Source: Treponema sp. (GTDB taxonomy: Bacteria > Spirochaetota > Spirochaetia > Treponematales > Treponemataceae). From it: a DNA stretch of 44,109 nt. The notes under the pieces were generated by a model. That model was not told the origin of the DNA. It ran no database searches and saw nothing but the letters and a program-made list of their open reading frames with translations. The translations under genes and the position numbers were made by a program. This document shows, in pieces, positions 8,034 to 16,273 of the stretch. The DNA is taken from the NCBI GenBank assembly GCA_017619795.1, contig JAFZRP010000045.1:1-44109 (forward strand). The letters run 5' to 3'. The stretch's first letter is position 1. Each line of letters begins with the position of its first letter.

Positions 8034-8600
8034 ATGAATAATGACGTTTGTTTTATAATTAATTCAAAGAATCTCTATGTTGATGAATATCTTGTGGAAT
8101 TGAATATTCCAATTTTCTTTATTTGTAAAGATGATAATAATAATCGATATGCTGTTATATGTGAAAATACTTCAGAATTGGAATATTTGATTTGCCAGGT
8201 TTCGATTAATTCCTTATATAAAATGTTGAAAAATGAATTATCTTTATATGATTTTATTTATGAATCAATAGAAAAATGGATATTAAAATCTGGCGATACA
8301 ATTGAATCTGATATAGTAGAAGCTGTTCAGGAATTACGATTTGATTATTATCCTAAAAAAAATGAATATCTTGATTTGAATAATGTTAAGATTTGTAATT
8401 ATATAAAAAGAATAGAAAATGAATTAGTTGAACAATCTATTGAAGAAACCTATTCGATAGAACTTACAAAAATGGTTCTAGAGACAATTACAAGTTTTTC
8501 TACTGTTGTAAATGAATCCAATAATAGATATAAAATATCAAGAAATTCTGTAAAACAAAAAATTCCTTTAAAATTAGCTTTAGTTGGAGGTTTGTATTAA
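8034..8600 (+). CDS. Unknown protein, second gene of the SecB-chaperone module (DUF6575-like?)
   Basis: 188 residues with no signal peptide or membrane helix. The N-terminal part (IPIFFICKDDNNNRYAVIC, then YLICQVSINSLYKMLKNELSLYDFI) looks like the small beta-rich domain labelled DUF6575 in other bacteria, but I give this only as a resemblance. The C-terminal third is helical and ends in a basic segment with IPLKLALVGGLY. There is no zinc finger or helix-turn-helix, so it is not a typical antitoxin regulator. It starts 2 bases after the previous stop, with no clear ribosome binding site of its own, and its stop overlaps the next start (TAATG). Close packing implies joint function with both neighbours. 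Confidence 0.65.
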   Translation: MNNDVCFIINSKNLYVDEYLVELNIPIFFICKDDNNNRYAVICENTSELEYLICQVSINSLYKMLKNELSLYDFIYESIEKWILKSGDTIESDIVEAVQELRFDYYPKKNEYLDLNNVKICNYIKRIENELVEQSIEETYSIELTKMVLETITSFSTVVNESNNRYKISRNSVKQKIPLKLALVGGLY

Positions 8601-8968
8601 TGAAAGTATTAGAACCAAAAGTATCTAAGGTTATCTTGGATTTTGGAAAAACACTGAAAGAAACTCAAGAAGTAAACGTGAATTTAAATGCTAATATTAC
8701 TTATTCTAAAGCAAATGAGGATGACTATCTTGTTACAGAAATTTTGGAAATGTTTTTAAATAATGAGAATAAGATTTTTTCTATTGAAGTAGTCTGTCCT
8801 GTTACTTTTGAAGAAAATGATGAAAAAGATAAAAATAAGCGGCAAGAAATAATCAAAAAAGACGTCTTTTCTAGTCTTTATAAAAAACTAAAAGAAGTTT
8901 CTGATTATTTATTATCTAATGCTACTGTAGCATTACCACGTTTACCTGAAGGTTTTTATCAGAATTAA
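8600..8968 (+). CDS. SecB-like chaperone, third gene of the module
   Basis: 122 residues resembling the SecB export chaperone fold. The central FSIEVVCPVTFEENDE strand pair is followed by a helical DVFSSLYKKLKEVSDYLL and a C-terminal ATVALPRLPEGF, matching SecB's late segment of proline-rich ending after the helix. GGAGG at 8586-8590 precedes the overlapping TAATG start. Canonical SecB is about 155 residues and belongs to proteobacteria. SecB-like proteins outside that group are typically solitary chaperones of toxin-antitoxin or other stress operons, and this gene has that context. It is different in sequence from the second SecB-like protein at 22688. The likely client is one of the two preceding gene products. 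Confidence 0.62.
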   Translation: MKVLEPKVSKVILDFGKTLKETQEVNVNLNANITYSKANEDDYLVTEILEMFLNNENKIFSIEVVCPVTFEENDEKDKNKRQEIIKKDVFSSLYKKLKEVSDYLLSNATVALPRLPEGFYQN

Positions 8969-9021
8969 AATTTATTAAGTTTTTTGATAATGTTAGAAAA
9001 AACATTTTAAGGAATTACAAT

Positions 9022-9906
9022 ATGCTTTGGTTAATAGGCTGTAAAGGAATGCTGGGAACAGAAATTGCACGCCAGTTTACAGAAAACAAAATCGACTTTG
9101 TTGGTACTGACATCGATGTAGATATTACTAATCCTCAGGCGCTTGCAGATTTTGCAAAAGGAAAGAAGATTACTCACATTATAAACTGTTCCGCCTATAC
9201 AGCAGTCGACAAGGCGGAAAGTGATGCGGACTTTGCCAAAAAACTGAACGAAGACGGCCCTCGTAATATTGCAAATCTTGCGAATCAGATTCACGCAGTA
9301 ATGATTCATATTTCTACCGATTATGTTTTTGACGGAACTGGAACTTCTCCTTATACAGAAGATATACCGATTGCGCCGATTGGTGTTTATGGAAAAACAA
9401 AGGCTGCCGGTGAAGCGGCTGTAAGACAGAATCTTAAAGAATATTACATTATCCGTACTGCCTGGCTTTATGGTTGGGCTGGTAAGAACTTTGTTTACAC
9501 TATGATTAGGGCCATTAATACTCACGATTCTGTAAAGGTTGTAAATGATCAGAAGGGAAGCCCGACTTTTGCCGGTGATTTAGCTGATGTAATTCTCAAA
9601 ATTATCAACAAAAAGACTGTTCCTTACGGTACCTATCACTGCACCGACCTTGGCGAAATCACTTGGTGGGATTTTACAAACGAAATCAAAAAACAAGGAA
9701 TCGAAAGCGGCCTGATTACAAATAAAAACTGTGTAGTTAATCCTTGCACCACATCTGAGTATCCAACTCCTGCAAAACGTCCGGCCTATTCTGTTCTGTG
9801 CAAAGACAAAATCCAGAACGCTCTTGGTATCACTCTCCCAGACTGGAAACAAAGCTTGAAAAAGTTTATTTATTCACCCTTGTTTGATAAATCGAGGATT
9901 ATGTAA
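9022..9906 (+). CDS. rmlD: dTDP-4-dehydrorhamnose reductase
   Basis: Last step of dTDP-L-rhamnose synthesis: NAD(P)H-dependent reduction of dTDP-4-dehydro-L-rhamnose. It is a short-chain dehydrogenase: LIGCKGMLGTEIA (residues 4-16) is the cofactor loop, INCSAYTAVDKAE follows, HISTDYVFDG carries the catalytic Ser/Thr, and YGKTKAAGE the catalytic YxxxK. The length of 294 is slightly long. After the usual end (DWKQSLKKF) there is an extra tail, IYSPLFDKSRIM, which may be altered by the insertion that follows. AAGGA at 9009-9013 supports the ATG. The gene is cut off from rmlA, rmlC and rmlB (23257-25863) by about 13 kb of defence genes, so it must rely on its own promoter. Confidence 0.9.
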   Translation: MLWLIGCKGMLGTEIARQFTENKIDFVGTDIDVDITNPQALADFAKGKKITHIINCSAYTAVDKAESDADFAKKLNEDGPRNIANLANQIHAVMIHISTDYVFDGTGTSPYTEDIPIAPIGVYGKTKAAGEAAVRQNLKEYYIIRTAWLYGWAGKNFVYTMIRAINTHDSVKVVNDQKGSPTFAGDLADVILKIINKKTVPYGTYHCTDLGEITWWDFTNEIKKQGIESGLITNKNCVVNPCTTSEYPTPAKRPAYSVLCKDKIQNALGITLPDWKQSLKKFIYSPLFDKSRIM

Positions 9907-10000
9907 GAAAACCAAAAATATCATTCAAGTAACAGGTATCCCGCAAAATCTTTTATCCTATATAAAACTGTAACTTGTAAATAATAATTCCCATTTTCTG

Positions 10001-11045
10001 TTATAAATTGCAACATTTTTTATAAATCATAGCGGGTGTTAATTCGTCATGAATTTTTCTAGGATAGTTGTTCATCCAGTCTTCTGCATATTGAACTTCC
10101 TCAACAGTTACTTTTGAAAAATCACAACCTTTTGGAAAGAATCGTCATAATTATTCTGTTGTGATCCTTGCTTAAACCTCGCTCACAGGCTATGTATGGT
10201 TGAGTGAAATAAAGCTTTGTTCTGGGCTTTCCGTATATGCAGCTGGTTTCAATTCAGTCAATATCCATAAACTCAAGGTCACCATCACAGGTCATTGTAT
10301 TAAAAATCCGACGAAATCTCTCGGGGGCTATTTTACGTTCAAATTATTAAGAGTTTTAATAGTACTATTTCCTTTTACAGCAGGCATTTTTCGTGTTATT
10401 TCTTTTCTGTACTTGCACTCTGCTATGGTGAAAAGATATTCTGTTCCTTTGCTCGCATCGCCTTTAACCGTATCCAACTTTCAGTGTCAGAAACTTTGCC
10501 GTGTTTCGACTTCCTACGGTCGATAGTCTATGCTGTGTTCGGCACATTTTGCACGGCTGTAGAGTCTTGTCGAACCTTTCTCGCGGTATTTTACACACTT
10601 GTTTGGCAAACTAGTGTGTTCCACTCCTTCGATAATGCCACTGTTCACCCAGTTATGGAGTGTTTTCTCGCAAAAACTTGTCTCTGTTTTCCATCCGTTC
10701 AGGTTTAACTCTGCAACCACTGCTTTAGGACTGTAGTTCTTGTCCACAATAAGCCTTTTTAGTTCGGCACACAGAATGAAGTCGCTTCTAAGTTTTAGTT
10801 TTCGCCCTCTTGCGGTGTTCTCCCAATCTGCATTCTGCAGGACATAGTCAGCATTGTATTCCAAGATTTAACTCAGGTCGCTTTTTGAGTGTTCCACAAG
10901 CCCTCGTTTTATGGAGTAGTAAATGGTCTTCTTGTAGCACTGGAAAATCTTTGCAAACTCCATCATTTTTTGAATCTTGGGGTATCATCTCTTGCCCAGC
11001 AGATATCCTTAAAGCAGAAGTCTTTTGCTATGGTCAAAACAGCAT
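10001..11045 (-). pseudogene. Degenerate IS30-family transposase
   Basis: Reading the minus strand in pieces gives an IS30 transposase in order. KTIYYSIKRGLVEHSKSDL is the N-terminal helix-turn-helix region. An in-frame TAA (10870-10868) is followed by EYNADYVLQNADWENTARGR, then a long open piece to about 10514 with SPKAVVAELN and TLHNWVNSGIIEG. After frameshifts come ECKYRKEITRKM, then TMTCDGDLEFMDID, a stop, then KLYFTQPYIACERGLSKDHN and WMNNYPRKIHDELTP, ending at a TAA (10003-10001). At least two stops and two frameshifts make it inactive. Terminal repeats could not be identified with confidence. It fills the whole gap between rmlD and the RADAR genes apart from about 95 bases at 9907-10000, where I see nothing. 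Confidence 0.85.
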
Positions 11046-11070
11046 TTTAAAGTATAAGTAATTATAATTC

Positions 11071-11099
11071 TTGTGATTTCTAAAAGTATAATATATAAT
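11071..11099 (+). promoter_or_regulatory. Promoter of the RADAR operon
   Basis: TTGTGA (11071-11076), a 17-base spacer and TATAAT (11094-11099). The ribosome binding site AGAAGG (11106-11111) and the ATG at 11121 follow, giving a leader of about 15 bases. Confidence 0.65.
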
Positions 11100-11120
11100 T
11101 TCAAAAGAAGGATTTAAAAA

Positions 11121-13853
11121 ATGGAATCGATTGTAATCAAATTAAATACTTCAAATTCTGATAGACTATTATTTAATCATGGTGATAATCTTTTTGTTGT
11201 TGAATCACAAAAAGTAAAACAATTAATAGATAAACATCTATCAATTGATACAAAGAATAGATTTGTTTCCTATAATACTATTTTTATAAACGGATCCCGT
11301 GGTACAGGTAAAACATCTTTTGTTAATACGTTGCTAGATAATATTAAAAATGATTCAAAATACAAAGAATCAATTGCTCTTTTAGATCTTTTTGATCCAA
11401 CTATGATTGAAGAAAAAGCAGAAATATTCCTAACAATAATTTCTTTAATCAAACAAAAGGTAATGGATAAAATTAAAAATGAAAAAAATGAAGTAATAAG
11501 ATTACAACAAACAAAAATGTGGGAATCTTATTTAGAGACTCTTGCGGAAGGTGTTCTATTAATGGATGAATCTAAAAATCCTCAAAGTTTTTGGGATGAT
11601 TCTATCCATTTAATGTATAGAGGGCTTGATACTGTAAACTCTTCTTTTAAATTAAGAGAAAATTTTAGGATATTTGTTAAAAAAAGCTTAGAGTTATTGG
11701 GACAAAAGTTTTTTCTACTTGTAATTGATGATGTTGATACAAATACTGATAAAGCATATTGTTTATTGGAAAAAATAAGAAAATATTTATGTATTCCAGA
11801 GTTTATCGTAATTATAACAGGTGATATAACCTTATATGAAGCAATAGTTGAAGCTCAAAAGGCAAAAATTGATAAAAACAAACAATTTGAATTAAGTGAT
11901 CAGTATTTACGAAAAATTCTTCCTATCAATAATAGAGTTTCTTTGAAGCCAATAAATCAAATCCATAAATCTGTTGTATTATTCAATAATGTTCCGACGA
12001 AGTTAACTATTGTAACAGCGAATGATATATCATTTGATGATTATTTAAGGACTATATTCTGGAGTTTTGGAATTAAAAGTGCGTATATTCGTCAATGTTA
12101 TATTAGTTTTATAACTAATCAATCATTACGAACTCAGATTGATTTTTACCATTTATTTAATAATATCATTAAACCAGAGAATTATCCTTTTAGCGAACCT
12201 TCTTCATTATTTAATGTTTTTTCTAGTGAACTAAATAAAAATGGAATTGATGTTTATTCAGCAATTGAAGGTACAAGAACATTCTGTTCAAGGCTCTTGT
12301 ATTTATTACTCAAAGAAAAATGTTTAAATGAATGCTATCAATTGCAGCCTGTTCATACAGATAAATCAATAAATACTGTTTTATTTGCTACTTCTTTAAT
12401 TCTTACACAAAGAATGAAAACAAATATTCAATTTGTATTTGATTATTTCTTTAGAATTGCCTATATAAGAAATTTAAGTTTTTATAGTACAAGTCGATTT
12501 ACACGAGCATCAGTTATTCGTAATGCATTTCGTGTTGAAGATATGATAATTTATTCTGGCATATATAATGATATTGATATAAGACAAATTTCTTGTCATA
12601 CAATTGCATATTTTCGTCAATTTTCGGGAGAAAATACAAATATAGCTGGAACGATTGTACTTAAAGGTTTTTCAAAAAAATTAAAGGGAAATATAATAGA
12701 AAGTAAAAATACATTTGATTATGAATTAAATCATTCAAATCTTTCCGATTTGTTAAAAAATATAGCCTGTTTGCCTTTGTCAGTAAGTACTTATTCAAAT
12801 AAAAATGAATCTATTAATGAGTATTCGTTCTTTACATTACTTGCTTCAGTTTTTGACTTATTGGGTGAACTAAAATCTGGTAATGATCTTTCAGTTGTAC
12901 TTCCTAGAATAGCACAAATAAAACAATATCTTATTCCGAGTGAAAATCCCGGTTCTACTGGAGAAGAAAAGACTATAGATGAGATATATGTTGAATTACT
13001 AAACGATAAATATGGATATAATGATTTTATTGAACAGTTTAGAATCTGGATGGATTATTGTGAAAATTCTTCCAGTTTTTATCCTCCTTATATTTTAGGT
13101 AAAATTTGTACAAGAATATGTTTTGCATTTAATAATATTATAAAAGCAACAGTAAACAATATTTCTTTAGGTGATATTATGCATCTGTTTGTTTGTGAAT
13201 TGTTTCACGCCACTTTAATTGAAGAATTTACAGAATTAACATCTGAGAATAATTCTATGTGGAATGAAATAAGTATCGCACATGATAATATTTCAACTTC
13301 AGATAAAGTATTTATATCTAATCTCTCAAAAATAATTCCTATTACACAGTCAAATTATTTATCACTTACAAAAGCAATAATGACTTGCCCGATATTTATG
13401 TACTTCCTGCATTTTACAGAAGAGAATCAAAAAGTTTTCGATTTATTCTATCAAACAATAGATAAAGAAGCTAAAACTGACAAGGTTCTTCAAGAAAGAT
13501 TTGTTAATCTATGTACATATGAATATTTTAAGGAAAACAATTTATATGAAACATTAAATAAGATTATCTTTAAGAATAATTCAAGTGATTCATTAGGAAG
13601 GCAACCTGATGAGGAATTCGCACAAAAAAAAGATAGTTCTCGTAGTCAAAAACCGCTCTTTTCTACTGGTAAGACAAAGTTACTTGAAGAAATAAAGTTA
13701 ATAAATCAAAACTTTAGTTATGAAGAGTTTATGGATTCGAAAATGAATTCTAAAATAATGGAATTATTTGAAATAACGAATACTAAAACTTTCAGTTGGG
13801 GAATGTATAAAATGCGAAATATGGTAAAGGAAGATCCTTCATTATGGTCATAG
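11121..13853 (+). CDS. rdrA: RADAR ATPase RdrA
   Basis: ATPase subunit of the RADAR anti-phage system. In characterised systems it forms rings that bind RdrB shells; together they deaminate adenosine in RNA and/or nucleotides during infection. The sequence shows a P-loop GSRGTGKTS (residues 58-66) and a Walker B LLVIDDVD with D203 and D204, followed by a sensor-like IVIITGD. The rest is a long helical region without other recognisable domains. The length of 910 is in the expected range. The assignment rests strongly on its partner: the next gene overlaps it by 10 bases and is an unmistakable large adenosine deaminase-like protein. The codon content is AT-rich like the other island genes, indicating horizontal gain. 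Confidence 0.85.
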   Translation: MESIVIKLNTSNSDRLLFNHGDNLFVVESQKVKQLIDKHLSIDTKNRFVSYNTIFINGSRGTGKTSFVNTLLDNIKNDSKYKESIALLDLFDPTMIEEKAEIFLTIISLIKQKVMDKIKNEKNEVIRLQQTKMWESYLETLAEGVLLMDESKNPQSFWDDSIHLMYRGLDTVNSSFKLRENFRIFVKKSLELLGQKFFLLVIDDVDTNTDKAYCLLEKIRKYLCIPEFIVIITGDITLYEAIVEAQKAKIDKNKQFELSDQYLRKILPINNRVSLKPINQIHKSVVLFNNVPTKLTIVTANDISFDDYLRTIFWSFGIKSAYIRQCYISFITNQSLRTQIDFYHLFNNIIKPENYPFSEPSSLFNVFSSELNKNGIDVYSAIEGTRTFCSRLLYLLLKEKCLNECYQLQPVHTDKSINTVLFATSLILTQRMKTNIQFVFDYFFRIAYIRNLSFYSTSRFTRASVIRNAFRVEDMIIYSGIYNDIDIRQISCHTIAYFRQFSGENTNIAGTIVLKGFSKKLKGNIIESKNTFDYELNHSNLSDLLKNIACLPLSVSTYSNKNESINEYSFFTLLASVFDLLGELKSGNDLSVVLPRIAQIKQYLIPSENPGSTGEEKTIDEIYVELLNDKYGYNDFIEQFRIWMDYCENSSSFYPPYILGKICTRICFAFNNIIKATVNNISLGDIMHLFVCELFHATLIEEFTELTSENNSMWNEISIAHDNISTSDKVFISNLSKIIPITQSNYLSLTKAIMTCPIFMYFLHFTEENQKVFDLFYQTIDKEAKTDKVLQERFVNLCTYEYFKENNLYETLNKIIFKNNSSDSLGRQPDEEFAQKKDSSRSQKPLFSTGKTKLLEEIKLINQNFSYEEFMDSKMNSKIMELFEITNTKTFSWGMYKMRNMVKEDPSLWS

Positions 13854-16096
13854 ATTCTCCACTTCAGTATTTTCAACAAGGTTTTCTTTCATTGGAAGAT
13901 TATCATAATAAAAAAAAAGTCACTATTGATACAGTAAAGAGGAGAATGTTTGTAAATCTTCGCAAATACAATCTTTCTTTACCTGATCATTATCTTAATC
14001 TCAATAATGAAAAAGCATTTTCAAATGTTAATTCTTTTATCAGTTTATTTACTAAAGGTTTAGCTGAATATTCGGAAGCATTCTTGGAATATGATAAAAA
14101 AACGAAATTGGTAAATGTAAAAGAAGAGGCTTTTATTGAATGGCAGGATGTTATAGATTTTGTTTCACCTTTATTTCTGATTTCCTGTTGTATTTGTAAT
14201 AATGAGTTTTATGTAAATACAATTGAAAATATTCGGAATAATTTTTTTCCTGATTGTATTATTCCAAATACCAGAAATACAGCTCTTATTAGTCCTAGAA
14301 TAATTTTACTGGACAAATTATTGAGTGATAATAATGGGTTTTGTGATTTACATCTTCACTTAAACGGTGTAATCGAATCTGATTCTGTTTTTGAAAATAT
14401 ATTGTACGATACTGAAAGATTTCTTCCAATAATTTTGCATAAATCGGATACCCCAGAGTTTAAACAGGAATTAGAGCAGATTGGAGTATCTTTTACAAAT
14501 AATGAAATATATGAACTTGTAGAAAGAGCTAAACAGATAAGAGAAATCTTTTTTAATAAATGTTTTGGTATAATAAATGTAGAAGAACAATGTCATAAAA
14601 GCTCATTTCTACATCCATTTTGTTCAATTTATTCTGAAAAAAAAGATTTTGATAGTTGTACCGAATTGCTTAGATATGAATCATTAATGTATATCCTTTT
14701 GCTTAAGTACATTCTTGAAAAAGATGATGAGAGAACTGCTGAATTATTGTATGAATACTTATTGATAAAAGGATTCATTAATAAGTTACTCGTCTATACA
14801 AAAGACAAATTTGGTTTTGAGCAATTTCAGAATATATCTAAAAATGATATTCGTGAAGAAGCTGATAAAAATCATTTAAGCAAGTTTTTACAGTTGTCAG
14901 GCAATTCATATAATAATTTCAAAACTTTAGAATTGCGTTTTTCTCCAAAAGAATCTCAAGAAAAGAATTTGGAAATTATACTTTCCGTAAAAAACTATTG
15001 GGAAAAATTCATAAAAATTTCAAATAATGATAAATGCTCATATTATCTTTTAGCCCATTTTATTAAACGAAAAAGAGACAAAGAATATAATTACAAAAAA
15101 TTAAGAAGAGATCTTCAGAAAAGGGCAGAGTTATTAGTTACATTAAATAATAATTCCAATAAGAGCTTAATTGCAGGAATAGACGCTGCAGCAAGTGAAT
15201 TTGATACTCCCCCAGAAGTATTTGCACCAATATATAAGTATTTACGATTTAATGGGTTTAGACATTTTACATTTCATGCTGGAGAAGATTTTTATCATAT
15301 TCTAAGTGGTTTACGTGCAATTTATGAAACTATTGTTTTTTGTGGGCTACAAAATGGTGATCGAATTGGACATGCTTGTGCCGTTGGAATAGATATTAAT
15401 GATTGGATTAGAAATATAGGTGAAGAAATATATATTCCTTATGGCGAATATATTGATGATTTATTATTTGTTTATATATTCATTTCAAGTGAAAAAATAA
15501 CTGAGTTATTTCATTTATTATCAGGGCTTGTAAATAGGATTATCTCAGGTTATCAAAATATTTTTAAAATTAATGCATATATAACAGATATAGAGCAGGC
15601 TTGGACGCTTCGTAGTAAAGATCCCGATAATCTGGATGAAAAGGATGCTTCTTTTTTTGATAATGTAAAAGAAATAATTCATAGATATAATCAATCTGAA
15701 TTTATTAAAGAATATACCAAACCAATAAAACAAAATATAACAGAAGATTTAACATTAGATGAAATGACAATATTACAACAAAAACTTTTATTGTTTATGC
15801 ATAAAAAAGAAATTGTTATAGAATCTCTTCCAACTTCAAATATAAGAATAGGATGGCATAAATCTTTATCTTCGTACCAATTATTTAATTGGTACGAATG
15901 GAAGAAAAAAGGTTATTCAATTCCTCCTATTGTGATTGGTACTGATGATCCGGGGATTTTTCAAATCAATATTTATAATGAATATGCCTTAATTTACTGT
16001 TATATGGTGTATAAACTTAGGCTTTCAAGAATTGATGTTATAAATTTTATAAAAGAATTGGAAAATAATTCAGAAACATATCAATTTAGGATTTAA
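13844..16096 (+). CDS. rdrB: RADAR adenosine deaminase RdrB
   Basis: Deaminase subunit of RADAR. All the metal-dependent adenosine deaminase motifs are present and spread over 750 residues: DLHLHLNG (H170, H172), LRFSPKE, FHAGEDF (H478 and catalytic E481), GDRIGHA (H510), and GTDDPG (D701, D702). The spacing is far larger than in housekeeping adenosine deaminases (about 340 residues), which is typical of RdrB with its insertions for shell assembly. The ATG overlaps the end of rdrA by 10 bases, and AAGGAAG lies upstream at 13827-13833. No third accessory membrane gene (as in some RADAR loci) follows directly. A 12-base-pair perfect hairpin lies within the coding sequence at 15871-15898. Confidence 0.9.
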   Translation: MVIDSPLQYFQQGFLSLEDYHNKKKVTIDTVKRRMFVNLRKYNLSLPDHYLNLNNEKAFSNVNSFISLFTKGLAEYSEAFLEYDKKTKLVNVKEEAFIEWQDVIDFVSPLFLISCCICNNEFYVNTIENIRNNFFPDCIIPNTRNTALISPRIILLDKLLSDNNGFCDLHLHLNGVIESDSVFENILYDTERFLPIILHKSDTPEFKQELEQIGVSFTNNEIYELVERAKQIREIFFNKCFGIINVEEQCHKSSFLHPFCSIYSEKKDFDSCTELLRYESLMYILLLKYILEKDDERTAELLYEYLLIKGFINKLLVYTKDKFGFEQFQNISKNDIREEADKNHLSKFLQLSGNSYNNFKTLELRFSPKESQEKNLEIILSVKNYWEKFIKISNNDKCSYYLLAHFIKRKRDKEYNYKKLRRDLQKRAELLVTLNNNSNKSLIAGIDAAASEFDTPPEVFAPIYKYLRFNGFRHFTFHAGEDFYHILSGLRAIYETIVFCGLQNGDRIGHACAVGIDINDWIRNIGEEIYIPYGEYIDDLLFVYIFISSEKITELFHLLSGLVNRIISGYQNIFKINAYITDIEQAWTLRSKDPDNLDEKDASFFDNVKEIIHRYNQSEFIKEYTKPIKQNITEDLTLDEMTILQQKLLLFMHKKEIVIESLPTSNIRIGWHKSLSSYQLFNWYEWKKKGYSIPPIVIGTDDPGIFQINIYNEYALIYCYMVYKLRLSRIDVINFIKELENNSETYQFRI
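15871..15898 (+). repeat. Perfect 12-bp inverted repeat inside rdrB
   Basis: TTCGTACCAATT (15871-15882) and AATTGGTACGAA (15887-15898) are separated by ATTT. In RNA this is a stable hairpin with a four-base loop. It codes for part of SSYQLFNWYEW in RdrB. There is no T run, so it is not a terminator. Confidence 0.8.
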
Positions 16097-16176
16097 CAAA
16101 GTGAAGAAAAATAATAGTAAGATTAGAAGTCTACGTGGAATAAGATGTCTTATTAATTCTATTCATAATAATATTC

Positions 16177-16205
16177 TTGTGATATTGTTATATAAGTATT
16201 AAGAT
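16177..16205 (+). promoter_or_regulatory. Possible promoter for the methyltransferase/GHKL cassette
   Basis: TTGTGA (16177-16182), the same -35 sequence as at the RADAR promoter, is followed by a 17-base spacer and TAAGAT (16200-16205). The -10 is imperfect. It lies in the 177-base gap after rdrB, which otherwise holds a small AATAAGA/TCTTATT palindrome (16139-16154) and no convincing gene. Confidence 0.35.
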
Positions 16206-16273
16206 ATATATTGGTTGTTAAATAAATACAATTATGAAGTATATTTCATATAGATTTTAATGTTGGAAATTAT

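Noticed and set aside
10200..10708. Plus-strand open frames of 74-108 residues in the IS30 region
   Set aside because: They are antisense shadows; the minus strand carries recognisable transposase pieces across the same interval.
16101..16202. A 33-codon GTG-started frame between rdrB and the methyltransferase with AGGA upstream
   Set aside because: Very short, no recognisable sequence, its stop overlaps the -10 box of the next promoter, and the upstream AGGA is part of the end of rdrB.
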